From contig MCGO01000006.1 in the NCBI GenBank assembly GCA_002104985.1, forward strand, positions 620,001 through 684,000: a stretch of DNA of 64,000 nucleotides, in the 5' to 3' direction. This stretch comes from Rhizoclosmatium globosum. Its lineage: Eukaryota > Chytridiomycota > Chytridiomycetes > Chytridiales > Chytriomycetaceae. The notes under the pieces are model-generated. The model was given only the letters and a program-made list of their open reading frames with translations, ran no database searches and was not told the origin of the DNA. Shown here piece by piece: positions 22,544 to 35,254 of the stretch. Each line of letters opens with the position of its first letter. Position 1 is the stretch's first letter. Both the position numbers and the translations under genes were made by a program.

Positions 22544-25500
22544 TCAAAGGCATTTCCTCTTCTTCCCCACATCGTTCTCCTCATCCACATCCTCTTCCTC
22601 GTCTTCCTCCTCTATTTCATCCTCTCCATCACTGATGTATCGCTTCTTTTGTGCCACTTTGCCTCGTTTACTGGGCTTCGTTTTCTTTTCCGTGACCTTG
22701 GTTTCGACATCCTAATCAACAGGCTCAATATTCTTGACAAGTCAAAAGTGAAACAGACCATTTCATCAGCTTCGTCCAGCTCTTCATCTTGCGTATCGAG
22801 CTGAAGATCCAAGTTCTGGCGCTTCCTTCTGGTTGCCGCTGCACCTGAAGCCTTCGCAATAGACTCTTCATTTTCGCAACCTACAAACGCGTTAATATCA
22901 AGCGCATCGGAGATGCTGGCACAAACATTTTTCATGAAGCTTGTTGAGCTTTTCTTCAAACTCATCAAACATTCCTTTTGAATCCAGTTTTGGGAGTTTC
23001 TTTGCCTTGTTGTAAATGTTAGTACTTTCTTATGAGTAGGCAATGCGCTTACTCGAAGGATGACATCATGGATATATTTGTAGACCAAAGGCTCATGAAG
23101 CTTGTCCTGATACAAAGGAAGTGCGTCCATCAACTTTTTGACAGTCTTTTCAGATGTGAATGAAACCAACGAAATACAGAACGCAATATCGCGCCAAAGT
23201 CGTGGCTCCTCTGCATTCTTGAAACGCAAGCAGAGTTTTTCAATGATACTCTCGTTTTGCTTGTCCTGTAACGCAAGCGCCTTAGTTACTATACATAACG
23301 CAAAATCAACGTTACCTTCTTCAAGAATTCAAACAAGAACTTCATAATAGATCTGAATTGCTCCTCATCAACCCCAGTCTCGTTATGCGACAAGTTCGAA
23401 ATAATATCAGGCATATTGTTGTAAATCGCGTTATCCTTCGTGGCCAATTCGGTGAAGAAGAGTTTTGCCAAGTCACTAATTCGCTTATCGCCATCTTCCA
23501 AGCACTTTGCCATTTCACTGATTTGACCCTTCACTTTCACCATTCCGTTGAGAATCAAGTGCGTCAGGACCATCAATGTATTCTTTTTGACGGTAGGGTC
23601 CGTGTCCGTAAGACGATTGTAAAGGTACGAAATATTCTGGTCAATCAACGAGTTGAATGAGACGGCCATATCGCCGAGTCCAATAATGATGTTACTCCGA
23701 ATAATAGGATTCGTAGATTTTTCGAGGATGGTGAACAAAAGTTGCAAGTTCTCGTCACAGAACTTGGAACTGATGCACATGAGTTTGCATAGTGCAAGAA
23801 CTGCCATGACTTGTAAGATGGGCGCCTGTTACAAAATCACGTCAGTATTATAAGGTAGCTTTCTAAACTAATATACATTGTAGGAAATGTTTGAACTGCA
23901 GATGTTCGTAATCATTGGCCCAAACGCAGACAACAACGAATTCTGTCCAAAAAGAAGTTCCATTTCTCGAATGTAAGCAATGGCGTCAGTAAATTCATCT
24001 TCAGCGGTTCCAGTAACTTGTTCTAATTCGTCTGCTGGCCGTCAGCTTTTTACTGCTGGAAGCAGTTTTCTCCTCTGCACAATGAGCTTCAGCGCAAATT
24101 CAAAAGTACCGGTAAAACTTACTGGTCGCTTTTCTTCGCTTCCATTCTTGTTCAATTGCTTCCAGATGAGCAATCTGCCTGATTCCAATGTGCCCAACCA
24201 AAAAACACAATTTGCTCAGCTCAAATGCGTCACACATATTCGAATTCGTGCTCATTTTCTTCGTATTCATATCTTCAGACGCTACTGCAGTGTCTTCAGC
24301 GGGGCCTTCTTGGCTGCCTTCCGCAGCCAAAGCTATCACAGGCTCTGCCGGCTCTTTATCAAGATTAAGTACAGACTTGAAGCTTTCAGCAACTTCATCA
24401 ACAGATGAAGACTCATTTTGAAATATGCGTTCAGCAACAACTTGAAGGACGTGCCCACAGAGTGAATCTGGATGTTCTGACAGCGAATAAATAGTGTTGA
24501 TGGCTTGTTCAGCAAATCCAAACCTATTAAATATAAATGAGAACAAATAAAATCACAGAATCTTGGCAATTACCAGTTATAAGACTTTGTTGGAATGAGC
24601 ATAAGCTGACACAACCTCGTAAAAATGGGATCGTTCATGGGCAAACGGGCACAAACTTCGGGTAGCAGACCTTAAACAAGAAGAGAAGAATCAGCGAATT
24701 AATTATCAAACACAAATTCGCACCTTTTTGCTTCTTGACAACACCAAGTTGTTGAAGTGCAACACAAGCATACTTCGCCAACAATAGATCGTTCTGAAAG
24801 ACAAATAAGCCAAAGTCGTAACGTTTTAGCCAAAAGACTTACCTGTGCGTGTTCCCCCAATCCGCATACCAACAAAGCATCCTTATGTTGCTCGATAATC
24901 TCCTTCTTTGCCTTTCCAAACATGCTCAGAATTGCCAAAGCACCGCGTCGTCTACCCGGCAAAGATTCTTTCCGCCTCGACGCTTAAATTCAATGAGAAC
25001 AAATCACTTCGAAAGAGAAACAACAAAGAACTTACCAAACACACTCCACAAGATATTCATGACTCCATCAGGAATCATGGACTTTTGCATCATCGATCCT
25101 AGCAACTGCTCCAACGAAATAATTTCCGCCAAATTGAGTTCTTGAATAAGTCTGCAGGAACAGAACTCAGTTTCAAAAGAAACAAAACGACAATACGAAC
25201 CCAATCAGATTATTCGCAACCAATTCTTCCTTAGAGCGCATAGGATCCGGCATAGGATTCATGTAAATGATCTCCCAGCACTTGAGCAGGTTGTCCCTGA
25301 TACTCCCCTCTTCATCTGACCCACTCGCATCCTTCTCCCAAATCTTGTGAATCATTTTACGCGTTCCATCCTATAAATATTGCTTAAACAAGACACCACA
25401 ACTACAAAACACATACTTTGGCAAGGACCAAATCGTACTTGAACGCGATAGTGAAAAACCGCATACACTCAATCACTTCCGTTTTGGTATTCGATGAAAG

Positions 25501-27652
25501 AAGTTCACAAAGAATAGGCATCGCGGTTTTGATTTGACGGAGAAAACGGACACCGTCTGAGTAGTACTTGAGGAATTTACGGAGACTGGCAAGTTCAGCT
25601 GGGTTTCCAGCTGGCTTTGGCTCAGTTGACGACATTGCAGTGTCAACTTCCATGTCTTTTTCAGCATCTGCGGCCTCATCCTGTTCTTCAGCATCTTCGC
25701 CATAGTTATCCGGGAACTTTTCCTGAAACAATGTTTTGTTAGTATTTAGTAGTTAAAATTCGATTGTACCTTCAGGAGAGTCTTCAACTCCGCACGGTTA
25801 CGTTCAAAGAGCGACAGATTAAGACTTCCTTTATCCTTTCAATCCACAGGAACGGACACGACTCAATCAATTTTGCCAAAAGCTTTATCGCATTCTTTCG
25901 AACTACGCTGGCCTTATCATGTAAACGGCCAACAGTGCTCGAGACAATGGACTTCCAACGTTCAACAGGGATATCAGTCATTCCTCCGTCCCTTCGTCTA
26001 AATACAAAAAAATAAATAATCAGATTATGGGCATATCAAGTCCAATCACTCACTCAGCCAACTTGAGCAGAACTTGAAGTACTTTTGACCGGACAAATGA
26101 ATTCTTGTCCGCAAACCGCTCCTCAATAATATTATAGAAGGAAATCATTTGACCAAACGCAGCTTCAGAATTATTTGTGGACAGTTGCAAGTGAATCAAG
26201 TTCATCAACACTTCAAGCATCGCGTTTCTCACAACGTAAGACTAAGTTAAATCCATTAATAATGTGCTATTTGGTGGTGATGACAAAGTTACATCCGAAT
26301 CCATATGTCCCTGCAAAGAAATCATATTCTTCAGCACGCGTTCCGACATGACTTCCGACAACTTAATTATGAACTTGGCAAACGACTTTGACTGCTTCGA
26401 GTCGTCTTCTGTAAACTCCCAATCTTTCACTTCTCTAATGTCTCTTCATCAGTCTTTCCTAACAAACACAAGCGGAACAATCTCACCTCAAAATCCCATC
26501 CGTCAACTCCGAGAAATCCATTCCATCTGCAACCTTTTTCAAAAGTCTGCAATAGACTCGGCTAAATGGTCTTCACGAATAAGTTGTACAATACGAATTT
26601 GAACGTCTGTGAATCAGGCTGAGTTTAAGGAAAACGGTTCAACATATCAATGTTCCAAGAACTCAACTCTTTGATGGACCAGAGTCAAACTTCTTGGCTG
26701 CAAGACCCAACACAGAGAAAGCTGCGTTTTTCAAGCGAGCATTTTTTCCAGAGTCTGGATCTTCAAGGAGAAAGCAAACGGACTTGGTTATCATACTTAT
26801 ATGAATTTGCGTTAGAAAAGAGTGAAGAATTTTCTACAACTCACCTAATAAATGTATCTCGCTCTGACGTCGAAATAATAATCCGCTGAATCTCAAGCTT
26901 GAGTAAACTAACAACAGTTTCCAGCAAATAACACCGTTGAATGTCCCAATTCCACCCTTCCACATCTGCTTTCGCTTTCGTTGTCTATCATTTCGTAAGC
27001 CACGCGAATTTGTTGCGTTTGATACAAACCTTTTTCTTTCCTTTGGTTGCTGTAACGGATTCCTTAGCCGTTTCTGCCGCTTTGGCCGTTTTGGCATGGT
27101 TCTCCGCCACATCCACCAGCCAATGGAGCAAAAACGCATATATTTCCATTGCTGGTTTGTGGACGGAATCAAATGTTTGTGCATCGCCGGCCAAGTCCTC
27201 CGACGTTGCGAGAATGAAGGCTTTGAAGCCTATGTCCATTGGTCATTAGCCAAATTCTAAGAAGAGCTATTGGTAATGCTCACGGTCAAGAAGAATATCG
27301 ACGAGTTTGCTCATGGTCTGCGCATCAAGAATATCCCAGTATCTGATTGAAGTCTTTGTCAGGCAACGAATGAAGCTATCGCGACGCCCTTACTTGATAA
27401 AGCTTTTAACACCGTCGAATACAGAATCCATCATAATGTTGTCCGGACTCTCGACAAGGCGGCCAACGATATCTGATGTGATTCAAAGCATCAGCACCTC
27501 CAAGTGTGTCCAATCAAAAACGCAGCACCATCCAACAAATCCGCCACTTCGTCTTTGCTCATTTCACTAATGAGGCTTTCATTCTCGAATGCCGCGTTGG
27601 CGTCTTCCTGGAAACTGAGAAGGTGCTGGTGCAGCTCAAACTCGGACGGCAT
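22544..27652 (-). CDS. Condensin complex subunit 1 (Cnd1/NCAPD2/Ycs4)
   Basis: HEAT-repeat subunit of condensin, which compacts mitotic chromosomes. About a dozen introns. The N-terminus is MPSEFELHQHLLSFQ. Family blocks: WDIQRCYLLETVVSLLKLEIQRI, MEIYAFLLHWLVDVAE, RNAMLEVLMNLIHLQL, VRSKVLQVLLKLAE, DKASVVRKNAIKLLAKLIESCPF, and the conserved Cnd1 domain CDENLQLLFTILEKSTNPIIRSNIIIGLGDMAVSFNSL, DTDPTVKKNTLMVLTHLILNGMVKVKG, DGDKRISDLAKLFFTELATKDN. The C-terminus is acidic and Lys/Arg-rich (nuclear localisation type). Exons splice in frame and no defects were seen. The stop at 22544 is convergent with the IQ gene, 55 bp apart. Confidence 0.93.
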
Positions 27653-27762
27653 TTTTTTGAATCGAGTTCGGACAAGCAGAAATGAAAAGGAATGGAACAC
27701 AACAAAAGTAACAATAAGAACGTAATTGCATTTGTATTATACCCGGAAAAAGAAGAAATGTT

Positions 27763-29277
27763 TTATCTCATGGTGACCAACTCCTCAGCAGCAACAGGGT
27801 GAATGGCAACAGTGTTGTCAAAGTCAGCCTTGGTGGCTCCCATCTTGATGGCGACAGCGAATCCTTGGAGAATTTCGTCACTGTGCTTTCCAACAATGTG
27901 GAGACCCACAACCTTCTCTTCTGGACCTGCACAAACAAGCTTGTACATGGTTGGAGGCTTGTTGTCACCATAGTTTTCTGTCATGGCATAGTGCATCTGA
28001 GTGAATCTTGTACGGTAGATTTTGATCTGGTCGTATTTGGCGCGGGCCTCTTCTTCCGTCAAACCGATAGATCCGGCAGTTGGGTGGGAGAAGATGACTG
28101 ATGGAATGTTGCTGTAGTCCAACTTGGATCCAACCTTTCCACCAAAGAGACGGTCAGAGAGTCTGCGGCCGGCAGCAATAGCAACAGGAGTGAGTTGAGC
28201 AACTCCACAGACGTCACCAAGGGCATGGATACCCTCTACAACAGTGTCCTGGTACTCGTTGACAATAATGTAACCGTCCTTGTTCAAAGTGACTCCAGTA
28301 GATCCAAGGTTCAGTGGCTCAACGTTTGGCTCGCGTCCAACAGCCCACAAGAACTCCTCGAAACCTTCCAAGACCTCTGTCGTAACGACACCGTCTTCAC
28401 CCTTTCGTTCGACATGCACAGTCAAGTTCTTTTGCAGATCCGTTCCTTGTTCTCAATCTTCTTTGCGGCAGCCAGGGTGACAATCTTGACGCCCATCTTC
28501 TTGTATGCGTCAAAGACGGTCTGCTTGATGTCGACGTCGAATGATCTGAGGAACTCGTTGTGGCGGATCAGGAGGGTTACGTCAGCGCCGAGGGCGTGGA
28601 GGACGCCGGCCAGCTCGACGGCAATGTAGCCGGCACCCGCCACGGCCACCTTCTTCGGCAGGTGCTCGAGCAGGAAGAAGCCGTCGCTCGTGATGCCGAA
28701 CTCGCGGGCGCCGGGAATGTTCGGGATCCACGCACGCCCACCAACCGCGACAAGAATGTGTTTTGCCTTGACGTGCTCGCCGTTGACTTCGACGGTTTCG
28801 TTGTCAATGAACTTGGCCGTGCCGTTGATCTGAACAATGTTGTCCTTGCTCAGGTTCGTGTTGTAGATGCCGTTCAGTCGCACAATGTACGCATCGCGCT
28901 TGGCCTTGAGCTTCTCCCACGAGAACCCATGCGTAGTCACGTCAAAGCCGTACCCCTTGGCCTCGTGGAGCATTTCTGCCATCGAGGCTGCCGACCACAT
29001 GATCTTCTTGGGTACGCATCCTAGGGATCATCCAGTTAGTCACTGCCCTGAGTACATCACGGAAGAAGTACTTACCGACGTTGACACACGTTCCACCCCA
29101 TCGGTCTGTTACAAAGAAAAACTGTTAACCAAGACCTGTTTGCTTCAACAAGAAACTCACTGTTCTCAATAATGGCAACCTTGGCACCGTAACTGGCAGC
29201 TCTTCTGGCGAGGCAATTCCTCCTGATCCTCCTCCAATGACGAGGTAGTCGTAGACTTTGGCGGCAGCTGCTGACAT
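27763..29277 (-). CDS. GLR1: Glutathione reductase (two apparent frame breaks)
   Basis: FAD-dependent NADPH:glutathione disulfide reductase. Start [20 protein letters not shown] at 29277 (FAD-binding GxGxxG type). Introns precede [15 protein letters not shown] (redox-active Cys pair CVNVGC) and [10 protein letters not shown]. The NADPH Rossmann [20 protein letters not shown] and the C-terminal [14 protein letters not shown] (catalytic His-Pro) are present, as is HALGDVCG. Two frame breaks occur: near 29208, between GGSGGIAS and [15 protein letters not shown], and near 28444, between KKIEN and [11 protein letters not shown]. Each is explained by one missing base in a short G run. Because the sequence around both stays conserved, error is likelier than pseudogenisation. 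No long targeting sequence is seen, so it is cytosolic or dual. Confidence 0.9.
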
Positions 29278-29388
29278 ACTGAATGAAGAGTTTTTTGCTT
29301 GTTTCCCTTTTGGATTTCAAACAACCTGATTTTGGCGATTTCGAATATGACAAATGCACATAAAACACTTATTTTTTGAATAAGGCAA

Positions 29389-31113
29389 CTACATCTTCAC
29401 TCCATGCAACACTTGTGAAACCTTGATGGACTGACGAATTCCCAAATCAGCATAATCTCCTCGGATCCACCAGGGATAGCATATCCTCGAACATCTCGAT
29501 AAATTCTCTCAACTCGTCCTCCAACACCTCCTTTCGTGTAACTAATACCACCCATAATTTGACTGGCTTCGCGTGCACAAAACTCGACAGTTTGCGTCGC
29601 TTGAGCCTTCAACAGCGCAATCGCTCCACCCAACTTTAGAGTGGCTTCTTCGTGAGACATTTGAGTTTGCTGGTAGACGATGGATTCCATCCAAGCTTGG
29701 GCTGCCTCGATTTTATGGGCCATATTTGCCAGCTTATTACGAATGACTCCGTGGTCAAAGAGAGGTTTACCAAAGGTTTTACGGCGATGAGCTGAAGTAG
29801 TGCAGTAAGAACTTACTTATCCGATACAACTATTTGACACTCACCATGAATGACAGCATCCTCATAACAGATACGCGCGGACCGAATCGCACCAATAATG
29901 ATACCAAAACGTTCATGATTGAAGTTGGCTGCAAAATATTAGTTGAAGAAACATTGATGAAAGGAGTCTCACCCATAATACACTTGAAGCCCTTATTCAC
30001 AGTACCGATAATATTGGAGGCTGGAACCTTGACATTGTCCATAATGACGAAGGCAGTTCCACTTCCAATGTTTCCCTGACACGCAATCTTTCGTGTTCTC
30101 AGACCCTCCATACCTCGCTCCAACAACAACAAACTGATTCCATTCATACCCTCCTTCCCAGTTCTCACAGCAACAATAAAGAAATCAGCCCACGCCCCAT
30201 TCGTAATCCACTTCTTCTCCCCATTCACAACATAATGCGACCCATCCTTCGAAATCGTCGCACTCGTCTGAATATTCGCAACATCACTCCCCGCAGACGG
30301 CTCCGTAATACAAAGACAAATAGTCTTCTCCCCACGAAGCACAGGCCCCACAACCCTCTCCTTAATACCTTCACTCGCATAATTAACAACAGCAGGCAAC
30401 GCAATCTGCGGACCCAACGACAACACAGCTCCAATCCCACAACTCGCAATCCGCGCAAGCTCATCCCCCAACACAACTTCATGAAACGCAGTCCACTCCT
30501 CCGGCTTGATTCCACATGGGGGTTGATGTGGCACCCAATTAGGCCACGGCGAGACTCCCACCATACAACTCAATACACCTTCCTTTCCAAAAGTCTTGTA
30601 TAACGAGGAAGGGACTTCTCCAGCAGCTTCCCAGTCGTTCACGTGCGGGATGATGTGTTGTTCAACTAACCCGCGCATCCAGGCACGTAAACGGCGGTGC
30701 GTGTCGTTATAGTACGGCGACGGCTGGCCGTGGTACCACGCGGGCTCCGCGAATGCGATAAGGTTTCCGAAGGCGTCGGTTGAGTCTGAGGATGCTTCGA
30801 CTTCGTGGCCTTCGAGAGTGCCAACCACGAGGGACTTGTACCTGACCCGTTATTCTTGTTAAGTAGAGAACATATGAAATCGGAATAAGTACTTTGTTAG
30901 GAGAGTAGGCGAGTGATAGCGGTTGAATTCGGCAGTCGCGTCTTTGCCCAACAGTGGAAGAAGGACTCGCTTTCCGCCTGGATGCGCATCAAGAAAGTCT
31001 GACACGTCGTAGACATGGCCAGAGATGGCAATGTGGCCGTTGGATTCGGAGTTGTGTTGGCCAAGCGATGTGAGCGAAATCTGTTTCATTTCAACTGATT
31101 GCTTTTCGATCAA
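29389..31113 (-). CDS. Cytochrome b5-acyl-CoA dehydrogenase fusion
   Basis: An N-terminal cytochrome b5 domain (HVYDVSDFLDAHPGGKRVLLPLLGKDAT, heme His in HPGG) is joined by an intron (about 30840-30895) to a full acyl-CoA dehydrogenase: ELARIASCGIGAVLSLGP, FAD/substrate motif CITEPSAGSDVANIQTSA, GEKKWITNGAWADFFIVAVRT, GFKCIMANFNHERFG, FGKPLFDHGVIRNKLANMA, and the C-terminal IYRDVRGYAIPGGSEEIM. A frame break near 29449, within the normal LDLGIRQ ending, is explained by one missing G; the corrected stop is 29389-29391. Heme-ACAD fusions are known in fungi. The fusion suggests electron exchange between heme and flavin; the fatty-acid substrate is not known. Start at 31113, or at the ATG at 31089. 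Confidence 0.85.
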
Positions 31114-31680
31114 TTGATAAGTTCAAATGCCTATACTGTTGAAAGGCACATCCAGCTTGCATTCAAATAACAGACAATGTGACTGCTTGATTGACATATT
31201 TAGAAATATGTAGCAAGAACACTTCAGCATCTCTGCACCTTTCCACATTGGTAAGATTTCCAAGCTGTTCGACACACAATCTTGAACATATCGACAGGAC
31301 CACACATCTTGAACCCATAAGATCCGACCATTTTGACAGAGTCTCCAAGAGGGTAACAAGCTTCCACTAAGCTTCTGTCAGAGCTGGCATTGATAGTGGA
31401 TTGGCATATACCACGAAACACAGGTTTTCTTTCCTAATAATGGTTGTATTTTATTCCCGATTAAAACAGACTTTTGATTTGAATTCTCATAGTAATGTGC
31501 GTAATAAAACACTGCATAAAACCATCTGCGTTATTAAAAAAATCATTATCGTGGAGTACCTGAATTTGGTCTTCATAAGATCCGTTGTTTGAATTAGCCG
31601 TGTGGCTGAAAGCGGCTGAGCAGTGGCTGGCAACATTAATAAAATCAGTTTCCAAACATCACCAAAATCCCAGATCCAAG
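31114..31680. other. Intergenic stretch between divergent genes
   Basis: About 565 bp between the ACAD start (-) and the Rieske oxygenase start (+). AT-rich near 31430-31560. Short frames on the minus strand (31163-31421) overlap each other and resemble no family. It should hold both promoters; no repeat or RNA gene was recognised. Confidence 0.5.
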
Positions 31681-32901
31681 ATGACCATTCGCACGCAAGA
31701 GGAGCTCGAAGAAGAGTACTACAGCGAATCAAACACGGATATGCGCAACCATTGGTACCCTCTTCTTGAATCATCCGCATTGCCCAAAGGCAAACCAATC
31801 GGCCAACACATCTTTGTAAGCCTTTTCAAATACAACAAACGAATTCTTATCTATACAACTTCAGGGAGACCCCATTGTAATGTACAGAGACCCTGCGACC
31901 AACGAGCCTGTCGCTCTTGTTGACAAATGCCCACACCGCGACGTCCCACTTTCCGTTGGTCGCATCATGGATGGAAAGCTTGAATGCAGATTCCATGGAT
32001 GGCAGTTTGAAACCAACGGAGTCTGCAGCAAGGTGCCTTCTCAAAGCCGAATCCCAGGAAACGCCAAAGTCGGCGATATCCAACGGTAGAGTTTGACGGC
32101 TTTATTTGGGTAAGATAAATTCGAATCAACGAAAACAAGACACTGACCTCATCCTCAGATTTGGCCAGGAGACAAAGATCGCGCAGCTGTTTCCCCAAAA
32201 CCATCCTGGTATTTCCAAGAAGACCGACCCTGGATCCACCGCGTCGGCATGACATCACTCGACATTGACGCGTTCCTCATGAACGAAAACTTTCTGGATC
32301 CAGTCCACTTGAACTTCACCCACGACTCAACAGTCGGAAAGCGCGAGAACGCAACAGCAACCACCATCAGCTGCGACTTCATTGACCGGAAAGCAGAAGG
32401 TCGCGGCATTGGAATCGCAGGGAAAGTATCAACTCCAGACCGCCCCGACCTCCGTAAGCAGATCATTCACTTCATGCCACCATGCATCGTATCCGTCACC
32501 GTCGTAGACAGATTCGACCAAACGTTCTACTGCGTTCCAACACGTAAAGGACACTGCAACTTTGTATACGTACAGCGTTTTGGATTCCTCCAATTCCTTG
32601 AAAACAACTTCCTCGGCCGCTGGATCTTGGACTGGCGATACCCTTCTTGAACCGTCAGATTATTATGGAAGACTATGAAATGTTGAAGGGGCTGCAGGAA
32701 CGGTTGGCGGAGGGAGCGAGTGGAATGAATTCTCCTATCGCAGCGGATTTGATGATTCGTACATTTAGGAACTGGCGCAAGAAAGTAAATGGAAGACAGG
32801 ATGGTGGGCCGTGGTTCAAGGGATTTAGTGAGGACATGGAAGACCTCTTGTTGGAGGGAACGCATCGACAGGTTGGAGGTGGAGGAAAGGGAAAGTTGTG
32901 A
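31681..32901 (+). CDS. Rieske non-heme iron oxygenase (PaO/PTC52-like)
   Basis: Ring-hydroxylating-type oxygenase. N-terminus MTIRTQEELEEEYY, then RNHWYPL (start of the Rieske domain). The [2Fe-2S] site is CPHRDVPLS...LECRFHGW (Cys-x-His-x16-Cys-x2-His). The mononuclear iron site is DPVHLNFTH (Asp-x2-His-x4-His) preceded by ENFL, as in the pheophorbide a oxygenase/protochlorophyllide-dependent translocon group. The C-terminal HFMPPC and KGHCNFVY blocks and a basic tail follow. Two introns (near 31816-31863 and 32110-32158). Frame breaks at about 32080 and 32643 are each explained by one missing base (in a C run and a T run). The substrate is unknown; a chlorophyll-related function is not expected in a fungus. 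Confidence 0.82.
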
Positions 32902-33040
32902 AGCGGAAGGATGATTAAAGTACTTATTATTGAAACAGCAATGAAGCGAAGCAGCTAAAAGAAAATAATACATACACAATAAAATGATCAGAACAGCAAT
33001 CAGCAATGACAATACAGCAATAAGAATCCACCCTCAATCA

Positions 33041-35093
33041 TCAATCACTTGGCAACCCAAGCATACGACAGATCCGGTTGCATCGATGAGTTGCAAAGAA
33101 CTTATGAAACCCTTTCCGGCCGTGATCGGTTCTTCCGTATACATTCTTGCGATTAAACGACGCGTAATGGATCACAGGATCAGTCAACTCAAACACAGGT
33201 GGAGTCTTTGTCTGGTCCAAAACGCCTTGCAAGTCACAAACCAACAGCTTACGGTTGCTGCGACGGTAAGTAAAGTGAGAAAACGCTTGTGGAAAGTCTT
33301 CCAAATTCCAGTCAGGGATACTTGAGCCAACGTGAGGGGTTGGAGTGGAACAGGTACGTTTTCTGAGGACTCTGATTCTTCATCTGACTCCTCCATGATA
33401 GCACCCAACGATTGATTTGGGACAACTTCATGTTCATCGTTATTCATTCCAAGGTTTTTGGAGAATAGTTCCATCATGACCACTTCGTTCGAAATCCCTT
33501 CACTGAGCCATCGTTCCCGTTCCACTTGATATATTTGGAGGTGTCGAGCATCTTTTCCACCAAGACTCCCTTGAATTCATCGGCAGTCTCGTCAAACATG
33601 GTGTAAACACAGCAATCCAAGAACTGAATCAAGGGCAGTATATGTCTGTGTCCAGGATACGATTTACCAAGAGCTTCATTGAACTGCCGCCCCAAGTCTT
33701 TAGCCTTCTTCTGTGTGGAACAGAAAATACGATGGAAGTCACGTTTCATTTCCATGAGCTCAACGTGAATGACTCCTGAACTAATTGTCTCCAACAAGTT
33801 GCAATTTCCCGTTGGAGTCTTGTTTGATTTCTCGTAACTGGAAGACAACGCGTTCGGCACCGCTTCCCAACGTCTTGGTGCGCATAGCTACACCGACAGC
33901 ATCACTACTTACAAGTGGCTGGTGAATCCATTTACCTCCTGCTTTGATGGTACGGTCTGGCATCCATTCAACTCTCTGGACTTTGTTTGTGAACGTTCTC
34001 CATCCATCCAATCCACTGGAATTTTTAATCATTTGATGCCTTCAGTTTCCAAAACGCGAAGAGTACCGCGTCCCGTGAGTCTCGTATTCGCCAATGCAGT
34101 CAACCGAGTCTGCGTCTGGGAAAGTTTCGATCCAAGTAAACTCACAGCTGAACTTAGAGCAACCGAACTTGCTTGTGACTTTTGGAATAAGCCAACAGAA
34201 CCTCCAGCAGATGCTTGTTTCGCCATGTGCTCCAAGACTTTGAAATCCGTTCCTTCGCCAGCAAAGCCAATCGTCCCAACAGTCAGTTGGTTCTTGAACT
34301 TTTCACTTAGTTGACGGACTTGAGAGCCAAAGATTTCCTCATGGGAGTTTAAGAAAGGTATTTGGTCACTTGGTTTACCATCTGACAAGAAGAGAAGAAG
34401 GATGGCACAGGCACCATTTCCTTCATCCACTGCAAGTATTTCGTCACACAAGTCGAGGGCCTGCTGATAATTTCCATGAGAACGCGGCTTGGCTTCAGTT
34501 CTTTTGTCGATAAGCTTGTTAAAAAGTACATTCGTGATTGGTTCGCGATCGATGGTGAGAACAGCAGTATCAGCAAATCAATCAAGCTCAATGCGGTGAA
34601 GCAAGACCAAATAAAGACCAACAAGATCGAGGCAATAGTCAAACAGCATCCGATCTACATTAAATTTTTGTTATTACTGAGTAATTAAACAAGAATACCG
34701 CCTGTGTCTGTAGTCCGTTACATCTGAGGTACGCATTGAGCCACTCTGATCAACAACGAGGACAGTGTGTGACGTGCACATTGAAGGGGTTGCTTTGAGG
34801 GTGGCAGCCCACTTTGCGTGCATTTCCTCGTCTGAGCGGACACAGGCACGCGATCGATCCCAATCGGAAGCACGTACGACGTGACTTCCCTCCGACTTGT
34901 CTCGTCGGTGATGTAGACAATGTTTGCAAACGTGTACTTCAAAGTTCAAACGTGTGGCACGGATACGCCGCCTCTTTCACGCCGAACTTGACAGCAGCGA
35001 GAAGGTCTTTCTTGTCGATCTGGCGGAGGGACCGGCGATCGCGGCCGTGGATCGTCGAAAGGAGCGTGCCCGTGATGCTTGAAGGCCGTTCAT
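33041..35093 (-). CDS. vWA domain-alpha-kinase protein (VwkA-like)
   Basis: An N-terminal region leads into a von Willebrand A domain (HTVLVVDQSGSMRTSDVTDYRHRR with MIDAS DxSxS, then ILLLFLSDGKPSDQ and GTIGFAGEGTDF), followed by an alpha-kinase domain (GSGAERVVFQLRE, FHRIFCSTQKKAKDLGRQFNEAL, YTMFDETADEFKGVLVEKML, QAFSHFTYRRSNRKLLVCDLQGVLD, and the zinc-binding end GRKGFHKFFATHRCNRICRMLGL). This architecture matches Dictyostelium VwkA and fungal vWA-alpha-kinases, Ser/Thr kinases linked to myosin II and contractile-vacuole function in Dictyostelium. Several frame breaks occur in the N-terminal half, for example two near 34870-34930, each fixed by one missing G. The start is uncertain: 35093 is the nearest ATG and is in another frame. 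Confidence 0.82.
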
Positions 35094-35254
35094 TGGACGT
35101 GGAATCAAAACAACGCGAACAAACAAACAATTAAACGCGAAATGAATTAAAGTATCAGTACTGTATCACGACAAGGTACGTGTTTGAATCGCACAAAAAG
35201 AAAGAAAGTTGCCAAGAACCTCATCACTCTTCCCACCTATTACCTCTTTGATTA

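Noticed and set aside
28560..29024. Plus-strand frame of 154 codons opposite glutathione reductase
   Set aside because: Exact antisense shadow of conserved reductase sequence.
30235..30603. Plus-strand Arg/Asn-rich frame of 122 codons
   Set aside because: Antisense of the ACAD core exon.
31163..31421. Minus-strand frames as an extra exon or gene upstream of the ACAD
   Set aside because: Several overlapping short frames, no conserved motif, and no splice link to the ACAD start.
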